A DNA stretch of 64,000 nucleotides from Novosphingobium aureum (GCF_015865035.1 NZ_JADZGI010000001.1:1178001-1242000); one strand, 5' to 3'. Positions 1-8,887 are shown, numbered from the stretch's first letter. Program-made: numbers and translations. The notes: generated by a model from the sequence alone, not told the origin.

Positions 1-156
1 CCAGTCGAGATCGATCACTTTGCCGGTGGCATCATCGAAAACGAGTACGCCAGCGGGATCGGCATGGAGCTGCCGTACCAGCTGGGCTGGCGAACCGCTG
101 GCGATCTTCTGTCCGGTGCGAAATGCTGTGCATTGGATGGTGGCGGGCTTTGTCAT
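1..156 (-). CDS. DUF2239 family protein, N-terminal part (runs off the left edge)
   Basis: Reading the minus strand from the ATG at 156 gives MTKPATIQCTAFRTGQK and then a stretch ending VLVFDDATGKVIDLDW. This matches the N-terminal signature of DUF2239 proteins as I know them (an FDD-GxxxDLD core). Only 52 codons lie in the window; the rest is left of base 1. Function is unknown. It is divergent from the GIY-YIG gene at 210, and the 53-bp gap holds two copies of TCCGGGTAAA, so the two genes may share control. No strong Shine-Dalgarno sequence precedes the start. Confidence 0.75.
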   Translation of the reverse strand, partial: MTKPATIQCTAFRTGQKIASGSPAQLVRQLHADPAGVLVFDDATGKVIDLDW

Positions 157-163
157 ATTTTTG

Positions 164-208
164 TCCGGGTAAATTGATTTAAGCTATCAGTCAATCTATC
201 CGGGTAAA
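164..208. promoter_or_regulatory. Direct repeat TCCGGGTAAA between divergent genes (candidate operator)
   Basis: The decamer TCCGGGTAAA occurs at 164-173 and again at 199-208 in the same orientation, 35 bp apart. The AT-rich spacer runs through attgatttaagc. The second copy ends one base before the GIY-YIG start at 210, so a bound protein would occlude initiation. The spacing is about 3.3 helical turns. That these are operator sites is inference; no regulator gene is visible next to them. Confidence 0.4.
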
Positions 209-209
209 A

Positions 210-569
210 ATGATTCGCGACTTCAGGAGAGCCCCTTTGGACAAGCTCAGCCGCAAGAATGCTCAAACCGCCTATCGGGAGCGCGCGGCGCGACCGGGTA
301 TCTATGCCTTGAAGTCCTCAGCTGGTCCGGTCTGGGGCGGACGAGCCCCGAACCTGGACACGATCGTCAACCGGGTGGTGTTTACCTTGCGGCAAGGCAC
401 CAGCCCGCATCGCACACTGCAGGCGGCATGGAACGTCGACCAAGGGCGGGGCATGGTATTCGAAGAACTTGAGGAACTCGATCCGGACGATTGTGGGTTG
501 GCGCTCGAGCGGGTGCTCACGGACCGCCATTCGCATTGGATCGAGAAGCTTGAGGCAACCCGGATATGA
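210..569 (+). CDS. GIY-YIG nuclease family protein
   Basis: This 119-residue protein has the GIY motif at residues 30-32 (PGIYALK). A degenerate second motif follows at 41-44 (VWGG where YIG-type motifs usually sit), then GRAPNLD and a conserved NR near 54-55. The order fits the short stand-alone GIY-YIG family with sequences like FTLRQGTSPHRTLQAAW. Expected activity is metal-dependent DNA cleavage, but the altered second motif leaves catalysis uncertain. The start abuts the second TCCGGGTAAA repeat, and there is no classical Shine-Dalgarno sequence. It is divergent from the DUF2239 gene, and I believe this pairing recurs in other genomes. Confidence 0.7.
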   Translation: MIRDFRRAPLDKLSRKNAQTAYRERAARPGIYALKSSAGPVWGGRAPNLDTIVNRVVFTLRQGTSPHRTLQAAWNVDQGRGMVFEELEELDPDDCGLALERVLTDRHSHWIEKLEATRI

Positions 570-578
570 GGCCTGGCG

Positions 579-1877
579 CTAAAGCGCTTTTGCCAGTCCG
601 TCGCGAAAGCGCGGGTGCGCGAGGCCGATCATCAGTTCTGCGCGTTGCCGCAGCGATTTGCCGCGAAGGTTCGCTGCGCCATATTCGGTGACGATCCAGT
701 GAACGTCGTTGCGCGGTGTGGTCACAGGACCTTCGAGGTGCGGTACGATGCGGCTCACGCTACCGCCTTTTGCGGTGGAGTGACAGGCAATCACAGAAAT
801 TCCGCCCTTCGAGGCATTGGCTCCGCGCACGAAATCAAGCTGGCCACCCGAGCCCGAGTACTGGTGCCCCATCATGTGTTCGGAATTGCAGGCACCCGAA
901 AGGTCTACCTGAAGCGTTGCGTTGACCGAGACGACATTGTCGTTCTTGGCGATGTGGCGCGGGTCGTTCACGAGGTCGACCGGCAGCGAATAGACCGCCT
1001 GGTTGTCGTCGAGCCACTCGTAGAAGGGCGCATCACCCATTGCGAAAGTGAAGGTCGAGCGGCCGGGGTAAGTCTGCTTGCGTAAATTCGAGACTGCGCC
1101 GCTGCGCATCAGTCCTGCGAGGGCCGGAGTCATCAACTCGGTGTGAATACCCAGATTGCGATGCTTTTCCAACCTCGCGCATACCGCTGCAGGCAGGTTC
1201 CCGATCCCCATTTGCAGGCAGGCGCCATCGTCGATCATGCCCGCCACGATTCCGGCGATGGCCTCGTCTTCGGCGCTGGGGCTATGGGCATCGATCGCGA
1301 TTAGGTCCGAGCGATGCTCAACGATGGCGTCGACCTCACTGACGTGAAGCGGTGCTTCGCCGAAAACGCGCGGCATCAGCGGATTGACTTCGACGATCAG
1401 TCGCTTTGCTGCTCGTGCAGCGACAGCGGTGTAGTCGTTGGCCGTTCCAAAGGTGAAGTAGCCGTGCTTGCCCATTGGCGAGACCATCAGGATGCATGCG
1501 TCGAGATCGATCTCGTCGCGCAGCAGTCGAGGCGAGTCGCTGAAGGCGGTGGGTACGAATTCCACCAGGCTGTCACCGTTCGCTGGATCGGCACGCATCA
1601 AGGTGCGCTCGACACCGCTCAGGAACATCGAGTGGGGCCGCACACGGTCAAGCAGTTCACGGCGCAGGACGCTCGTCGCGGCATGATTCATCGAATGGAA
1701 ATACCAGAGCCGGAGGCGCTCCAGCTCCTCAGCCTCGACCCGTCGGGCCAGTGCCTTAAGCAGTGCAGGTGGCTCGGCCACAGCCATTCCCATCGCGATG
1801 TTGCTGTCACTGTGCAGCATCCGTACTGCATCATCCGCGAACATACGTTTCGATGCGTAAAGTTCTTGGGCGTCCAT
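579..1877 (-). CDS. Acetyl-CoA hydrolase/transferase family protein (4-hydroxybutyrate CoA-transferase-like)
   Basis: The 432-residue protein is full length for the family I CoA-transferase group (AbfT/Cat2-like). The N-terminal half contains the MSPMGKHGYFTFG stretch. The C-terminal half has MGIGNLP followed by GIHTELMTPAL, whose Glu is the expected CoA-thioester-forming residue. The tail has VTEYGAANLRGKSLRQRAE. The ATG at 1877 was chosen because AAGGGGAGG sits about 10 bases upstream; the frame stays open upstream but without family similarity. It probably moves CoA between acetyl-CoA and a short acid such as 4-hydroxybutyrate or acetate. The substrate cannot be fixed from sequence. The gene stands alone. 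Confidence 0.85.
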   Translation of the reverse strand: MDAQELYASKRMFADDAVRMLHSDSNIAMGMAVAEPPALLKALARRVEAEELERLRLWYFHSMNHAATSVLRRELLDRVRPHSMFLSGVERTLMRADPANGDSLVEFVPTAFSDSPRLLRDEIDLDACILMVSPMGKHGYFTFGTANDYTAVAARAAKRLIVEVNPLMPRVFGEAPLHVSEVDAIVEHRSDLIAIDAHSPSAEDEAIAGIVAGMIDDGACLQMGIGNLPAAVCARLEKHRNLGIHTELMTPALAGLMRSGAVSNLRKQTYPGRSTFTFAMGDAPFYEWLDDNQAVYSLPVDLVNDPRHIAKNDNVVSVNATLQVDLSGACNSEHMMGHQYSGSGGQLDFVRGANASKGGISVIACHSTAKGGSVSRIVPHLEGPVTTPRNDVHWIVTEYGAANLRGKSLRQRAELMIGLAHPRFRDGLAKAL

Positions 1878-2239
1878 CGCGCGCCGCGCCTCCCCTTGGG
1901 ACCTGACCTTAATGCAAAGAGCTGACAGGCTGGGCGTCATGGCGCAAGCCGGGTGAGACCCGCAGATCGGCTGTGCGGATTGGCGATTTGCGGATATCTG
2001 CGTCTCTACCCGCAAAAAATTACCCGGCCCGAAACCATCCGGTGTAGGGAGGTTCTGGACCGGGTTTGGCAGGTCAGCGGGACAAGGGGGGGCTAGGTCC
2101 CGCCGGTGCCTAGCCGTGCATCCGGCCAGTCCACGGGCTTCGTGATGATATTTTCAGGATGTCTCGCGGGCAATTCGACGTTCAGCCGTTTCGAGCAGAT
2201 GGTGAACGCAAGCGAAGGCGTTGAGCACGTCGATGAGGA
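1878..2239. other. Intergenic stretch, no supported gene
   Basis: These 362 bp lie between the start of the CoA-transferase gene and the 3' end of the next minus-strand gene. Short frames here have no recognisable protein features and were left out. An ATTACCCGG at 2019-2027 contains the reverse complement of the TCCGGGTAAA core at the left edge of the window. One extra copy of an 8-mer is within chance. The stretch should hold the CoA-transferase promoter, but I cannot place it. Confidence 0.5.
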
Positions 2240-2584
2240 TCAGGTCAGGCGTCGGTGCAGGGACAGGGATTGGCCGATCGCATCGTAAGCCCGGCGCATC
2301 GAGTCTGCGTCATTGACGCGCGCTGCAAAGGAAAGCTGCTGCATCACGGCCTCGAGATGGCGCGCAAGTGTGGCGGGAAGACGCCCTGCAACTGACTCCC
2401 AAGCATCAACGACCTGAGCATAGCCGATGCCCTGCCAGAAACCATTGGGGTGCGCGGCGAGTTTGGCGGCAGCTTCGAGGTCGAGCAGGTCGCTAGCGAG
2501 CGCGTCGTCATTGCCGGGGGCTGGCGCCAGGGCCGAGCCATGATGCGGCTGGTCTGCCAGTTCAATGTTGCTTTCAAGATACAT
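2240..2584 (-). CDS. Hypothetical protein, 114 aa
   Basis: I do not recognise this family. The protein starts MYLESNIELADQPHHGSALA, is predicted soluble and probably helical (many Ala/Leu; LEAAAKLAAHPNGFWQGIGYAQVVDAW), and ends in a basic LSLHRRLT. Codon usage resembles its neighbours, with G/C at third positions. It has no signal peptide or membrane segment. It is divergent from the nitronate monooxygenase-like gene, whose start is 135 bp away. It could be a small sphingomonad-specific protein; function is unknown. Confidence 0.55.
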   Translation of the reverse strand: MYLESNIELADQPHHGSALAPAPGNDDALASDLLDLEAAAKLAAHPNGFWQGIGYAQVVDAWESVAGRLPATLARHLEAVMQQLSFAARVNDADSMRRAYDAIGQSLSLHRRLT

Positions 2585-2719
2585 CGTCGTCCCCGGATCC
2601 TTTAGAGATTCGCCTTCCCTTAAGTCGCTGCGGGCAATTCGGTTCCCGGCTCACTTGTGCCTGTCGTTCGGTCCGCTTATGGCGCTTGGGTTCTTCAATC
2701 GCGCGCTACGGGAGCTTCG

Positions 2720-3739
2720 ATGGCCGCTACTAACAAGACCTTGTCGCTGATGGCGCGCGGGCGTGAATTCCTTGGCAGCGAGACTGCCATCCTGTGCGGT
2801 GCGATGTCGTGGGTATCGGAGCGCAACCTCGTTGCTGCGATCAGCAATGCCGGCGGATTTGGTGTGATCGCTTGCGGGGCCATGACGCCCGAGTTGCTCG
2901 ATGCCGAGATCACCGCCACCAAGGCGCTGACCGAAAAGCCTTTCGGTGTGAACCTGATCACCATGCACCCGATGCTGTTCGACCTGATCGATGTGTGCAG
3001 CAGTCACGGTGTCGGCCATGTCGTGCTGGCTGGCGGTATCCCGCCCAAGGGTAGCGTCGAGGCGATCAAGTCGGGTGGCGCAAAGGTCATTTGCTTCGCA
3101 CCCACGCTGATGCTCGGCAAGAAGCTGCTGCGTGCGGGCGCTGACGCGCTGGTGATCGAGGGCATGGAAGCGGGCGGCCATATCGGCCCGGTTTCCACTT
3201 CGGTGCTGGCACAGGAGATCCTCCCGGTTCTGGCCGAGGAACATCTTGTCTTCGTCGCAGGCGGGATCGGTCGCGGTGAGGCAATGGCGGGCTATCTCGA
3301 AATGGGTGCGGCTGGCGTCCAGCTTGGTACCCGTTTTGCCTGCGCGAGCGAGTCCATCGCACACCCCGATTTCAAGAAGATGTTTTTCCGCGCCTCGGCG
3401 CGCGATGCCATCGCCTCGGTCCAGGTCGATCCGCGCCTGCCGGTGATCCCGGTACGCGCGATTCGCAACAAGGGCACCGAGGCCTTTACCGCGAAGCAGC
3501 GCGAGGTCGCGCTCAAGCTCGATGCGGGCGAAGTCGACATGGGCGCTGCCCAGCTTGAGATCGAGCATTTCTGGGCTGGCGCACTGCGCCGCGCGGTTAT
3601 CGACGGCGACGTCGAGGGGGGCTCGGTCATGGCTGGTCAGTCGGTCGGCATGGTCAAGGAAGAGGAGCCGGTGGCACAGATCATGGCTTCCTTGATGGAG
3701 CAGAGCGAAGCGGCGCTGACCACGCGTTCTGCTGCCTGA
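2720..3739 (+). CDS. NAD(P)H-dependent flavin oxidoreductase / nitronate monooxygenase-like
   Basis: The 339-residue TIM-barrel protein belongs to the 2-nitropropane dioxygenase/YrpB family of FMN enzymes. The N-terminus carries GAMSWVSERNLVAAISNAGGFGVIACG; further on are IEGMEAGGHIGP (FMN and catalytic region) and VAGGIGRGEAMAGYLEMGAAGVQLGTRF (phosphate-binding Gly-rich turn). The ATG at 2720 is preceded by GGGAG with good spacing. An in-frame start upstream at 2657 adds residues with no family match. It likely oxidises nitronates or works as a flavin reductase; the physiological substrate is unknown. purU follows 12 bp downstream on the same strand, so the two may be cotranscribed. Confidence 0.85.
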   Translation: MAATNKTLSLMARGREFLGSETAILCGAMSWVSERNLVAAISNAGGFGVIACGAMTPELLDAEITATKALTEKPFGVNLITMHPMLFDLIDVCSSHGVGHVVLAGGIPPKGSVEAIKSGGAKVICFAPTLMLGKKLLRAGADALVIEGMEAGGHIGPVSTSVLAQEILPVLAEEHLVFVAGGIGRGEAMAGYLEMGAAGVQLGTRFACASESIAHPDFKKMFFRASARDAIASVQVDPRLPVIPVRAIRNKGTEAFTAKQREVALKLDAGEVDMGAAQLEIEHFWAGALRRAVIDGDVEGGSVMAGQSVGMVKEEEPVAQIMASLMEQSEAALTTRSAA

Positions 3740-3751
3740 GGCTGTCCGGTA

Positions 3752-4606
3752 ATGAGCGAATCCATGATCCTCGCGCTGTCGTGCGCCGACCGACCCGGCA
3801 TTGTCGCCAGGGTGACAGGCTATCTAGCGCAAGCGGGGTGCAACATCATCGAGGCGCAACAGTTCGACGACCTCGCCGAAAACAAGTTTTTCATGCGTGT
3901 GGCCTTCGACCCCGGCGTGACCGATCGCGAGGAAATCCGTGAGGGTTTCGGGCCGATCGCGCATGAATACGGCATGGCCTGGTCGATGTTGCGCCGCGAC
4001 CGTCCACGCCGGGTGTTGCTCATGGTGAGCAAGTTCGACCATTGCCTTGCCGACTTGCTCTACCGCCACCGCATCGGCGAAATCGCGATGGACATCGTCG
4101 GTGTCGTCTCGAACCACCCGCGCGAGGCGGTGTCGACGCACATGTTGGGCGACATTCCTTTCCATCACATGCCTGTCACCAAGGCGACCAAGGCGGAGCA
4201 GGAAGCCCAGGTGCGCGCTCTGGTCGAGGAAAGCCGTGCCGAACTGGTCGTGCTGGCACGCTACATGCAGATACTGTCGGACGAGATGGCCGCGTTCCTC
4301 TCGGGCCGCTGCATCAACATCCACCATTCGTTCCTGCCGGGCTTCAAGGGTGCCAAGCCGTATCACCAGGCACACGCGCGCGGTGTGAAGATGATCGGTG
4401 CGACAGCGCACTACGTCACTGCAGACCTCGACGAGGGGCCAATCATCCACCAGGACGTCGAGGCCGTCACGCATGCCGACACGCCAGAGGACATGGTGCG
4501 CAAGGGCCGTGACATCGAACGCAGGGTGCTCGCGGAGGCGGTCCGGTTGCACCTCGAGGATCGTGTCCTCATTAACGGCGCGCGCACGGTCGTCTTCCGC
4601 AGCTGA
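3752..4606 (+). CDS. purU: Formyltetrahydrofolate deformylase
   Basis: PurU hydrolyses 10-formyl-THF to formate and THF, balancing the one-carbon pool. The 284 residues divide into an N-terminal ACT domain (about 5-80, LSCADRPGIVARVTGYLAQAG) and a formyltransferase domain (about 87-265). The catalytic triad is visible as N189 and H191 (CINIHHSFLPGF) and D227 (ADLDEGP). Length is typical. It lies 12 bp after the flavin oxidoreductase gene and converges on the DUF3857 gene, with a strong hairpin between them. Confidence 0.95.
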   Translation: MSESMILALSCADRPGIVARVTGYLAQAGCNIIEAQQFDDLAENKFFMRVAFDPGVTDREEIREGFGPIAHEYGMAWSMLRRDRPRRVLLMVSKFDHCLADLLYRHRIGEIAMDIVGVVSNHPREAVSTHMLGDIPFHHMPVTKATKAEQEAQVRALVEESRAELVVLARYMQILSDEMAAFLSGRCINIHHSFLPGFKGAKPYHQAHARGVKMIGATAHYVTADLDEGPIIHQDVEAVTHADTPEDMVRKGRDIERRVLAEAVRLHLEDRVLINGARTVVFRS

Positions 4607-4619
4607 TCTGGGCGACATG

Positions 4620-4644
4620 CCCCGACGGCCAGCCGCCGTCGGGG
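4620..4644. terminator. Hairpin between convergent purU and the DUF3857 gene
   Basis: CCCCGACGGC at 4620-4629 pairs perfectly with GCCGTCGGGG at 4635-4644 around a 5-base loop. It lies between two convergent stop codons (4606 and 4652). Only a weak T-rich stretch follows, so termination efficiency is uncertain, but position and stability fit a bidirectional terminator. Confidence 0.6.
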
Positions 4645-4651
4645 CCGGACC

Positions 4652-6739
4652 TTAGTCTTCCATCGGTTCTGGTGCACGGCACGGCGCCGGCGCGGCGCGC
4701 CAGTCGACGTCGTCGAAGTCAGGCATGTCGGGGTCTGCTATTTCCCGCGAAGGCCCTTGACCGGCCTCCATGGCAACCCACGACTTGTTGTTGTCGAACC
4801 CCTCGATCTTCCCATTGGCCTTCTTAGCCTCGGCAACCTCGATCTCGTCGCGTATGGTTCGCGATGATCGGATCAGTTTGACGATGCCGTCTTCCAGGTT
4901 GGTCGAGCGATAGAACGAAATCCCCCCGATCAGCCGGTTCATGGAGCGTGAGGTTACCGTCCAGTGTGCATCGGGCATCGCGGGCAGTTTGAGCCGCGTG
5001 ACCGAGCAGGAGAATCTGCCAGCAGTGTTCGCAAAGGGTGCGTCCTGAAGTTGTTCGGGAGGGCGCTTTCGTTCCGCCGGCGGGTAGAAGCCGCCCCCGG
5101 CGAGGTATGTGCTGGCAGCGGTAATCGTGCCGTCGGCTTCGTCGATGTCCCAATCGATGTCCCCGGTGCCCTTGATGAGTGTCACGAAGGTGCCGTCCAC
5201 AGCATCGTATGACCATGAGATGTCTTCGGGGGTGACCCAGCCGCCGGACATACTCTGGCGCAGCTGGGAGCGCGTCGTCTCCTCGGGCTGGGACGTGAAA
5301 GCTATGCGCGCGGTCTGAGCATCTATGCCACGCAGGACGCGGGTGTAGGTCACCTTGGCGTCTTGCTTGATGCCCGCGCTCGCGTCGATGTCGTAATAGT
5401 CGAGCTCGCTCGGCAGTTGCGGCGCTTGATATCCGAGTGTTTCCAGGCCTTCGCCCCGACTGCTGAGAGGCAGGCCGGAGCGGTAGCCAGCTTCCGTGTC
5501 GGTAAGCAGGCGATACTCGCCCTGACGTGTGCCATCGAGCCAGTAGCGTGTACCGTCGAGCTTCGTCGTGACCAGAACGTGGTCGAACAGCATCGGGCTT
5601 GGCAGGCGCTCGGCCATGCCATCACTGGCGTTGGTGTGGACCATCATTGCCTGAGCCTCGATGCCGAGACCATCGAGCAGGGCTAGCAGGAGCGCAGTCA
5701 TGCCCTTGCAGTCGCCGAAGCGGCGATCCCAGGTCTCGTCGGCCGAGGCGGGAGTGTAGTTGCCGCCGTCCATACCCGTATAGACGTACCGGATCGAATC
5801 CTGGACCAGTTCGAGTGCCGCAAGGGCACGTCGCTGCGGATCCGGATATGCAGCGGAAATACGTTCGATCTCCGCTTCGAGCGGTGAACCTGGTGAAGTT
5901 TGCGCAGCCTTGGCGTAGAGGCGTGCAAGGTCCTGCGAAACCTGTGGCCAGGCCGTGAAATCCGAATATTCGAGCAGGCGCGCGATCGAATAGCGGGCAG
6001 GAGCCTCAGCGGGAGCGTTGAAGGGTGTCGGGTCACGCAGGACGAGGCTGACCGAGCGTTCGCCTTCGCTGATTGCGTCACGAATGTCGCGGCTGGGCTG
6101 CCAATGCGTCCGCTGGCCCTCGTCCCAGTCGAGGCGTAGGCGAAAGGTGCCGGGAAGCAGAACATGCGGCAGCATCAGGCCGCCGAAATGGTTCCGGTCG
6201 AAAGCGCTGTTGTCCTCGACCTGGGTCCACGCATACTCGATCTCGTCGCCGACCCGCAGGCCCGGAATCTGAAGGTTCGCGGTGAGCAGACCGTCGAGCA
6301 TCGCCTGTTCCAGGCGGCCTTCACGCTGGAAGATGGCGAAGCGGTTCTCGTCGAGAACATCGATCTTGCGGCCATCGCGCCAGACCTCGACCTTGTTGAC
6401 GATGGTCGTGGTGGTGGACGGGTTCCATACGAGGCTCATATTGCCCAGTTGCAGGGCCTCGGGCTTCAACAGGCGGATGCGCGTCGATGAATGAAGCACG
6501 GCGCGACCTTTTTCGAGGTGCGCCTGCACGTCGCTGTATACGACTTCGGCCGGTCCATCGACGGGCTTGTCCCGTGCGACCGGCTCGGGAGCCGGGGCCA
6601 GCCACTTGGGAGCGGGACCATAGAGCACAGTCTTCGATCCCGCCGCGTCGCGCGCAGCTGCCACCTGAATGCTCGCTGGCTCAAACCATGCGACACCGAC
6701 CATAGCGATGAGTGCGCCGCCAAGGCAAAGTCTGTTCAA
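4652..6739 (-). CDS. DUF3857 domain-containing transglutaminase-like protein
   Basis: The 695-residue protein starts with a TTG at 6739 preceded by GGGGGGAT. It begins MNRLCLGGALIAMVGVAWF, a signal peptide or membrane anchor. A DUF3857 domain follows (about 60-240, with YAWTQVEDNSAFDRNHFGG). Next comes a transglutaminase-like core with the Cys in FGDCKGMTALLLALLDGLG and the His in FDHVLVTTKLDGTRYWLDGT. The C-terminal part is beta-rich. The family is common in Bacteroidetes and sphingomonads and is thought to be periplasmic; its substrate is unknown. The frame stays open to 7174 but lacks protein-like sequence. The gene is single and divergent from the dienelactone hydrolase gene. Confidence 0.85.
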   Translation of the reverse strand: MNRLCLGGALIAMVGVAWFEPASIQVAAARDAAGSKTVLYGPAPKWLAPAPEPVARDKPVDGPAEVVYSDVQAHLEKGRAVLHSSTRIRLLKPEALQLGNMSLVWNPSTTTTIVNKVEVWRDGRKIDVLDENRFAIFQREGRLEQAMLDGLLTANLQIPGLRVGDEIEYAWTQVEDNSAFDRNHFGGLMLPHVLLPGTFRLRLDWDEGQRTHWQPSRDIRDAISEGERSVSLVLRDPTPFNAPAEAPARYSIARLLEYSDFTAWPQVSQDLARLYAKAAQTSPGSPLEAEIERISAAYPDPQRRALAALELVQDSIRYVYTGMDGGNYTPASADETWDRRFGDCKGMTALLLALLDGLGIEAQAMMVHTNASDGMAERLPSPMLFDHVLVTTKLDGTRYWLDGTRQGEYRLLTDTEAGYRSGLPLSSRGEGLETLGYQAPQLPSELDYYDIDASAGIKQDAKVTYTRVLRGIDAQTARIAFTSQPEETTRSQLRQSMSGGWVTPEDISWSYDAVDGTFVTLIKGTGDIDWDIDEADGTITAASTYLAGGGFYPPAERKRPPEQLQDAPFANTAGRFSCSVTRLKLPAMPDAHWTVTSRSMNRLIGGISFYRSTNLEDGIVKLIRSSRTIRDEIEVAEAKKANGKIEGFDNNKSWVAMEAGQGPSREIADPDMPDFDDVDWRAAPAPCRAPEPMED

Positions 6740-6946
6740 ATTATCCCCCCAAATCAAGCGAGTGCTCTCAACTCGCCGGTGTATGCCTATGGAATTTCGG
6801 CGCGATCTGCCAGTTCGTTTGTGCGACGTTGATTTTTGACGCAGCCTGCGGCTCACTTGCTTGTTGAGAGCTGGTGCCCGCAACGCCTTGCGGGGTGTCC
6901 GGGATGTGGGTCGGTCAATTGCAGGCCCGCGCAGTGGAGAATAACG

Positions 6947-7825
6947 ATGTGTGACGAATTTTCCGACGAGCAGGAAACAGGCGCCGAACTGGGTGACAAA
7001 CTTGGTCTGAGCCGACGCGACTTTACCGCGCTCGGCGCGAGCGTTGCACTGGCAGGCTGCGCGGGAAGTGCCGGAGGGGGGCAGGGCTCCGACCTTGCCG
7101 AACGTATGGTTTCGATCACGACTGCTGACGGCGTTTGCGATGCATTCTTCGTCCATCCAGCGAAAGGGAGCCATCCAGGTGTTGTGATGTGGCCCGACAT
7201 TGCCGGATTGCGCGAGGCCAAGAAGGTCATGGCGCGCAGTCTCGCCGCCCGTGGCTATGCGGTACTTGCCGTGAACCAGTACTACCGCTCAAGCCCTTCG
7301 CCGGTCCTGGAAAGCTTCGCACAGTGGCGTACGCCCGAAGGCCGTGAGCGGATTGCGCCCATGCGAGAAGAACTCACGAGCGAGGCAGTCACGCGCGATG
7401 CGGGGGCCTATGTCGCTTTCCTCGACACGCAGGACGCGGTCGACAAGCAGCGCAAGATTGCAAGCAACGGGTACTGCATGGGGGGACCGTTCACAGTGCG
7501 CACAGCGGCGGCGGTGCCAGGCCGGGTGGGGGCCGCGGCCTCGTTTCACGGGGCGGGTCTGGTGACTGGCGCACCGGACAGTCCCGACGCGTTGCTGGCG
7601 GGGACCGAAGCCGCTTATCTCTTCGCAATTGCCCGCAATGACGACGAGCGCGAGCCGGATCACAAGACGATCCTGCGAGAGAAGGCTGCTTCTGCGGGAC
7701 GCCCCGCCGAGATTGAGGTCTACGATGCCGATCACGGCTGGTGCGTCCCCGATTCGCCGGCTTGGGACGCGGAGGAGGCCGATCGCGCTTTCAAGCGCAT
7801 GTTGGCGCTTTTCGAGGGGCTCTGA
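6947..7825 (+). CDS. Dienelactone hydrolase family protein, Tat/lipoprotein-type signal
   Basis: The 292-residue alpha/beta hydrolase has nucleophile C177 in SNGYCMGGPF, where the family has Cys or Ser in GxCxGG, and its His in YDADHGW. The N-terminus carries a twin-arginine motif SRRDF (22-26), a hydrophobic run and the lipobox LAGC (35-38). Export as a folded lipoprotein is therefore likely. The ATG at 6947 follows GGAGA at good distance; the open frame upstream lacks features. The cysteine nucleophile agrees with true dienelactone hydrolases, but export argues for another ester substrate. Confidence 0.85.
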   Translation: MCDEFSDEQETGAELGDKLGLSRRDFTALGASVALAGCAGSAGGGQGSDLAERMVSITTADGVCDAFFVHPAKGSHPGVVMWPDIAGLREAKKVMARSLAARGYAVLAVNQYYRSSPSPVLESFAQWRTPEGRERIAPMREELTSEAVTRDAGAYVAFLDTQDAVDKQRKIASNGYCMGGPFTVRTAAAVPGRVGAAASFHGAGLVTGAPDSPDALLAGTEAAYLFAIARNDDEREPDHKTILREKAASAGRPAEIEVYDADHGWCVPDSPAWDAEEADRAFKRMLALFEGL

Positions 7826-7936
7826 ATCCGGCTGGCGCAGTGCGGGGCAGGCAGTTCGTAGTGTTCGGTTCGCGTATTTGCCCTGATTCTCAAGGCGGTG
7901 CCCTTTGCGGTAGAACGTGCATCCGGGAAGGGCAGG

Positions 7937-8884
7937 ATGATCAGGGAACCATTTATCCGGGCCACGGAAATATGGCTGCCGTCCCGGGACGGCTTGAGCA
8001 TTGAGCTGAGTGGCGGGCTTTATGGCACGCTCGACTATTTCGCGGCAATCAGCCGGGGGATGCGCTTCGCATATGGCGAGGGCTTGCCCGGCCAGGTCTG
8101 GCGCGCGGGGCACCCGATTGTGCTCAAGGATCTGAGAGCGTCCTACTTCCGTCGCGGCGATGCGGCGATGACCGAAGGTCTAAGCTGCGCTGTCGCCATG
8201 CCATGCTTTGCCTCGGGCCAATTGAGTGCGGTGCTGATCCTGTTTTGCGGCGATGATCGGTACAGCGTGGGTGCTCTCGAGCTTTGGAGCCTGAATGAAG
8301 GCGACGATAATTTGTCCCTTGTCGATGGCTATTTCGGGAGCGCCCGGGCGTTTGAAAAGGCCACACGGGCGACGGCATTTGGGCGGGGAGTGGGTCTTCC
8401 CGGGCGTGTCTGGGATAATGCACGCCCCGAAATTCTTGCCGACATAGGCGCAGGTGAACGCTTCGTCCGGCGCGAAGAGGCGGTCAGGGTCGGGATCAAC
8501 CGAGCGATCGGAATTCCCTGCCCGACGCTTGATGGCAAACCCTGGATACTGACTTGTCTCTCTGCGCGAAATTCACCGATCGCCGGGCGCTTCGAGCACT
8601 GGCGCCGGTCTCCAGAGGACGGAGGGCTAACCTTCGTCGACGGCTACTGCGAAAGCGGGATCGAACTTGCCAGGTTATATGCGGACACGGTGATCAGTGA
8701 TGGCGCCGGTGTTTTCACGCGGGCATGCCGCAAGGGGGTACCGCTGCTAGACGAAGACCTCGCGACCGATACGAGCAACGCCGTCGCAGTGAACGCCGTC
8801 GAAATCGGGCTACGCTCGATGGTCGTGCTTCCGGTTGTGTGTGAACCGCATGGTCGCGACGATGTCATCGCTTTTTATTTCTGA
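7937..8884 (+). CDS. Protein of three tandem GAF-like repeats
   Basis: The 315 residues divide into three similar units of about 100 aa: roughly 11-113, 114-218 and 219-315. Each opens with a (I/L/F)E-x-W motif (TEIWLPS, LELWSLN, FEHWRRS) and an acidic/Gly turn. Units one and two contain YGEGLPGQVWRAGHPIVLKDL and GRGVGLPGRVWDNARPEIL, the GAF hallmark for ligand-pocket proteins. Unit three has the divergent GAGVFTRACRKGVPLL. No output domain (kinase, GGDEF, HTH) is present, so it may bind a small molecule or partner in trans. The ATG at 7937 follows GGAAGGGCAGG; a GTG at 7898 is the alternative. Confidence 0.7.
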   Translation: MIREPFIRATEIWLPSRDGLSIELSGGLYGTLDYFAAISRGMRFAYGEGLPGQVWRAGHPIVLKDLRASYFRRGDAAMTEGLSCAVAMPCFASGQLSAVLILFCGDDRYSVGALELWSLNEGDDNLSLVDGYFGSARAFEKATRATAFGRGVGLPGRVWDNARPEILADIGAGERFVRREEAVRVGINRAIGIPCPTLDGKPWILTCLSARNSPIAGRFEHWRRSPEDGGLTFVDGYCESGIELARLYADTVISDGAGVFTRACRKGVPLLDEDLATDTSNAVAVNAVEIGLRSMVVLPVVCEPHGRDDVIAFYF

Positions 8885-8887
8885 AGG

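Noticed and set aside
2106..2288. Short plus-strand frame overlapping the 114-aa gene
   Set aside because: 60 codons, no Shine-Dalgarno sequence or recognisable features, and mostly antisense or intergenic.
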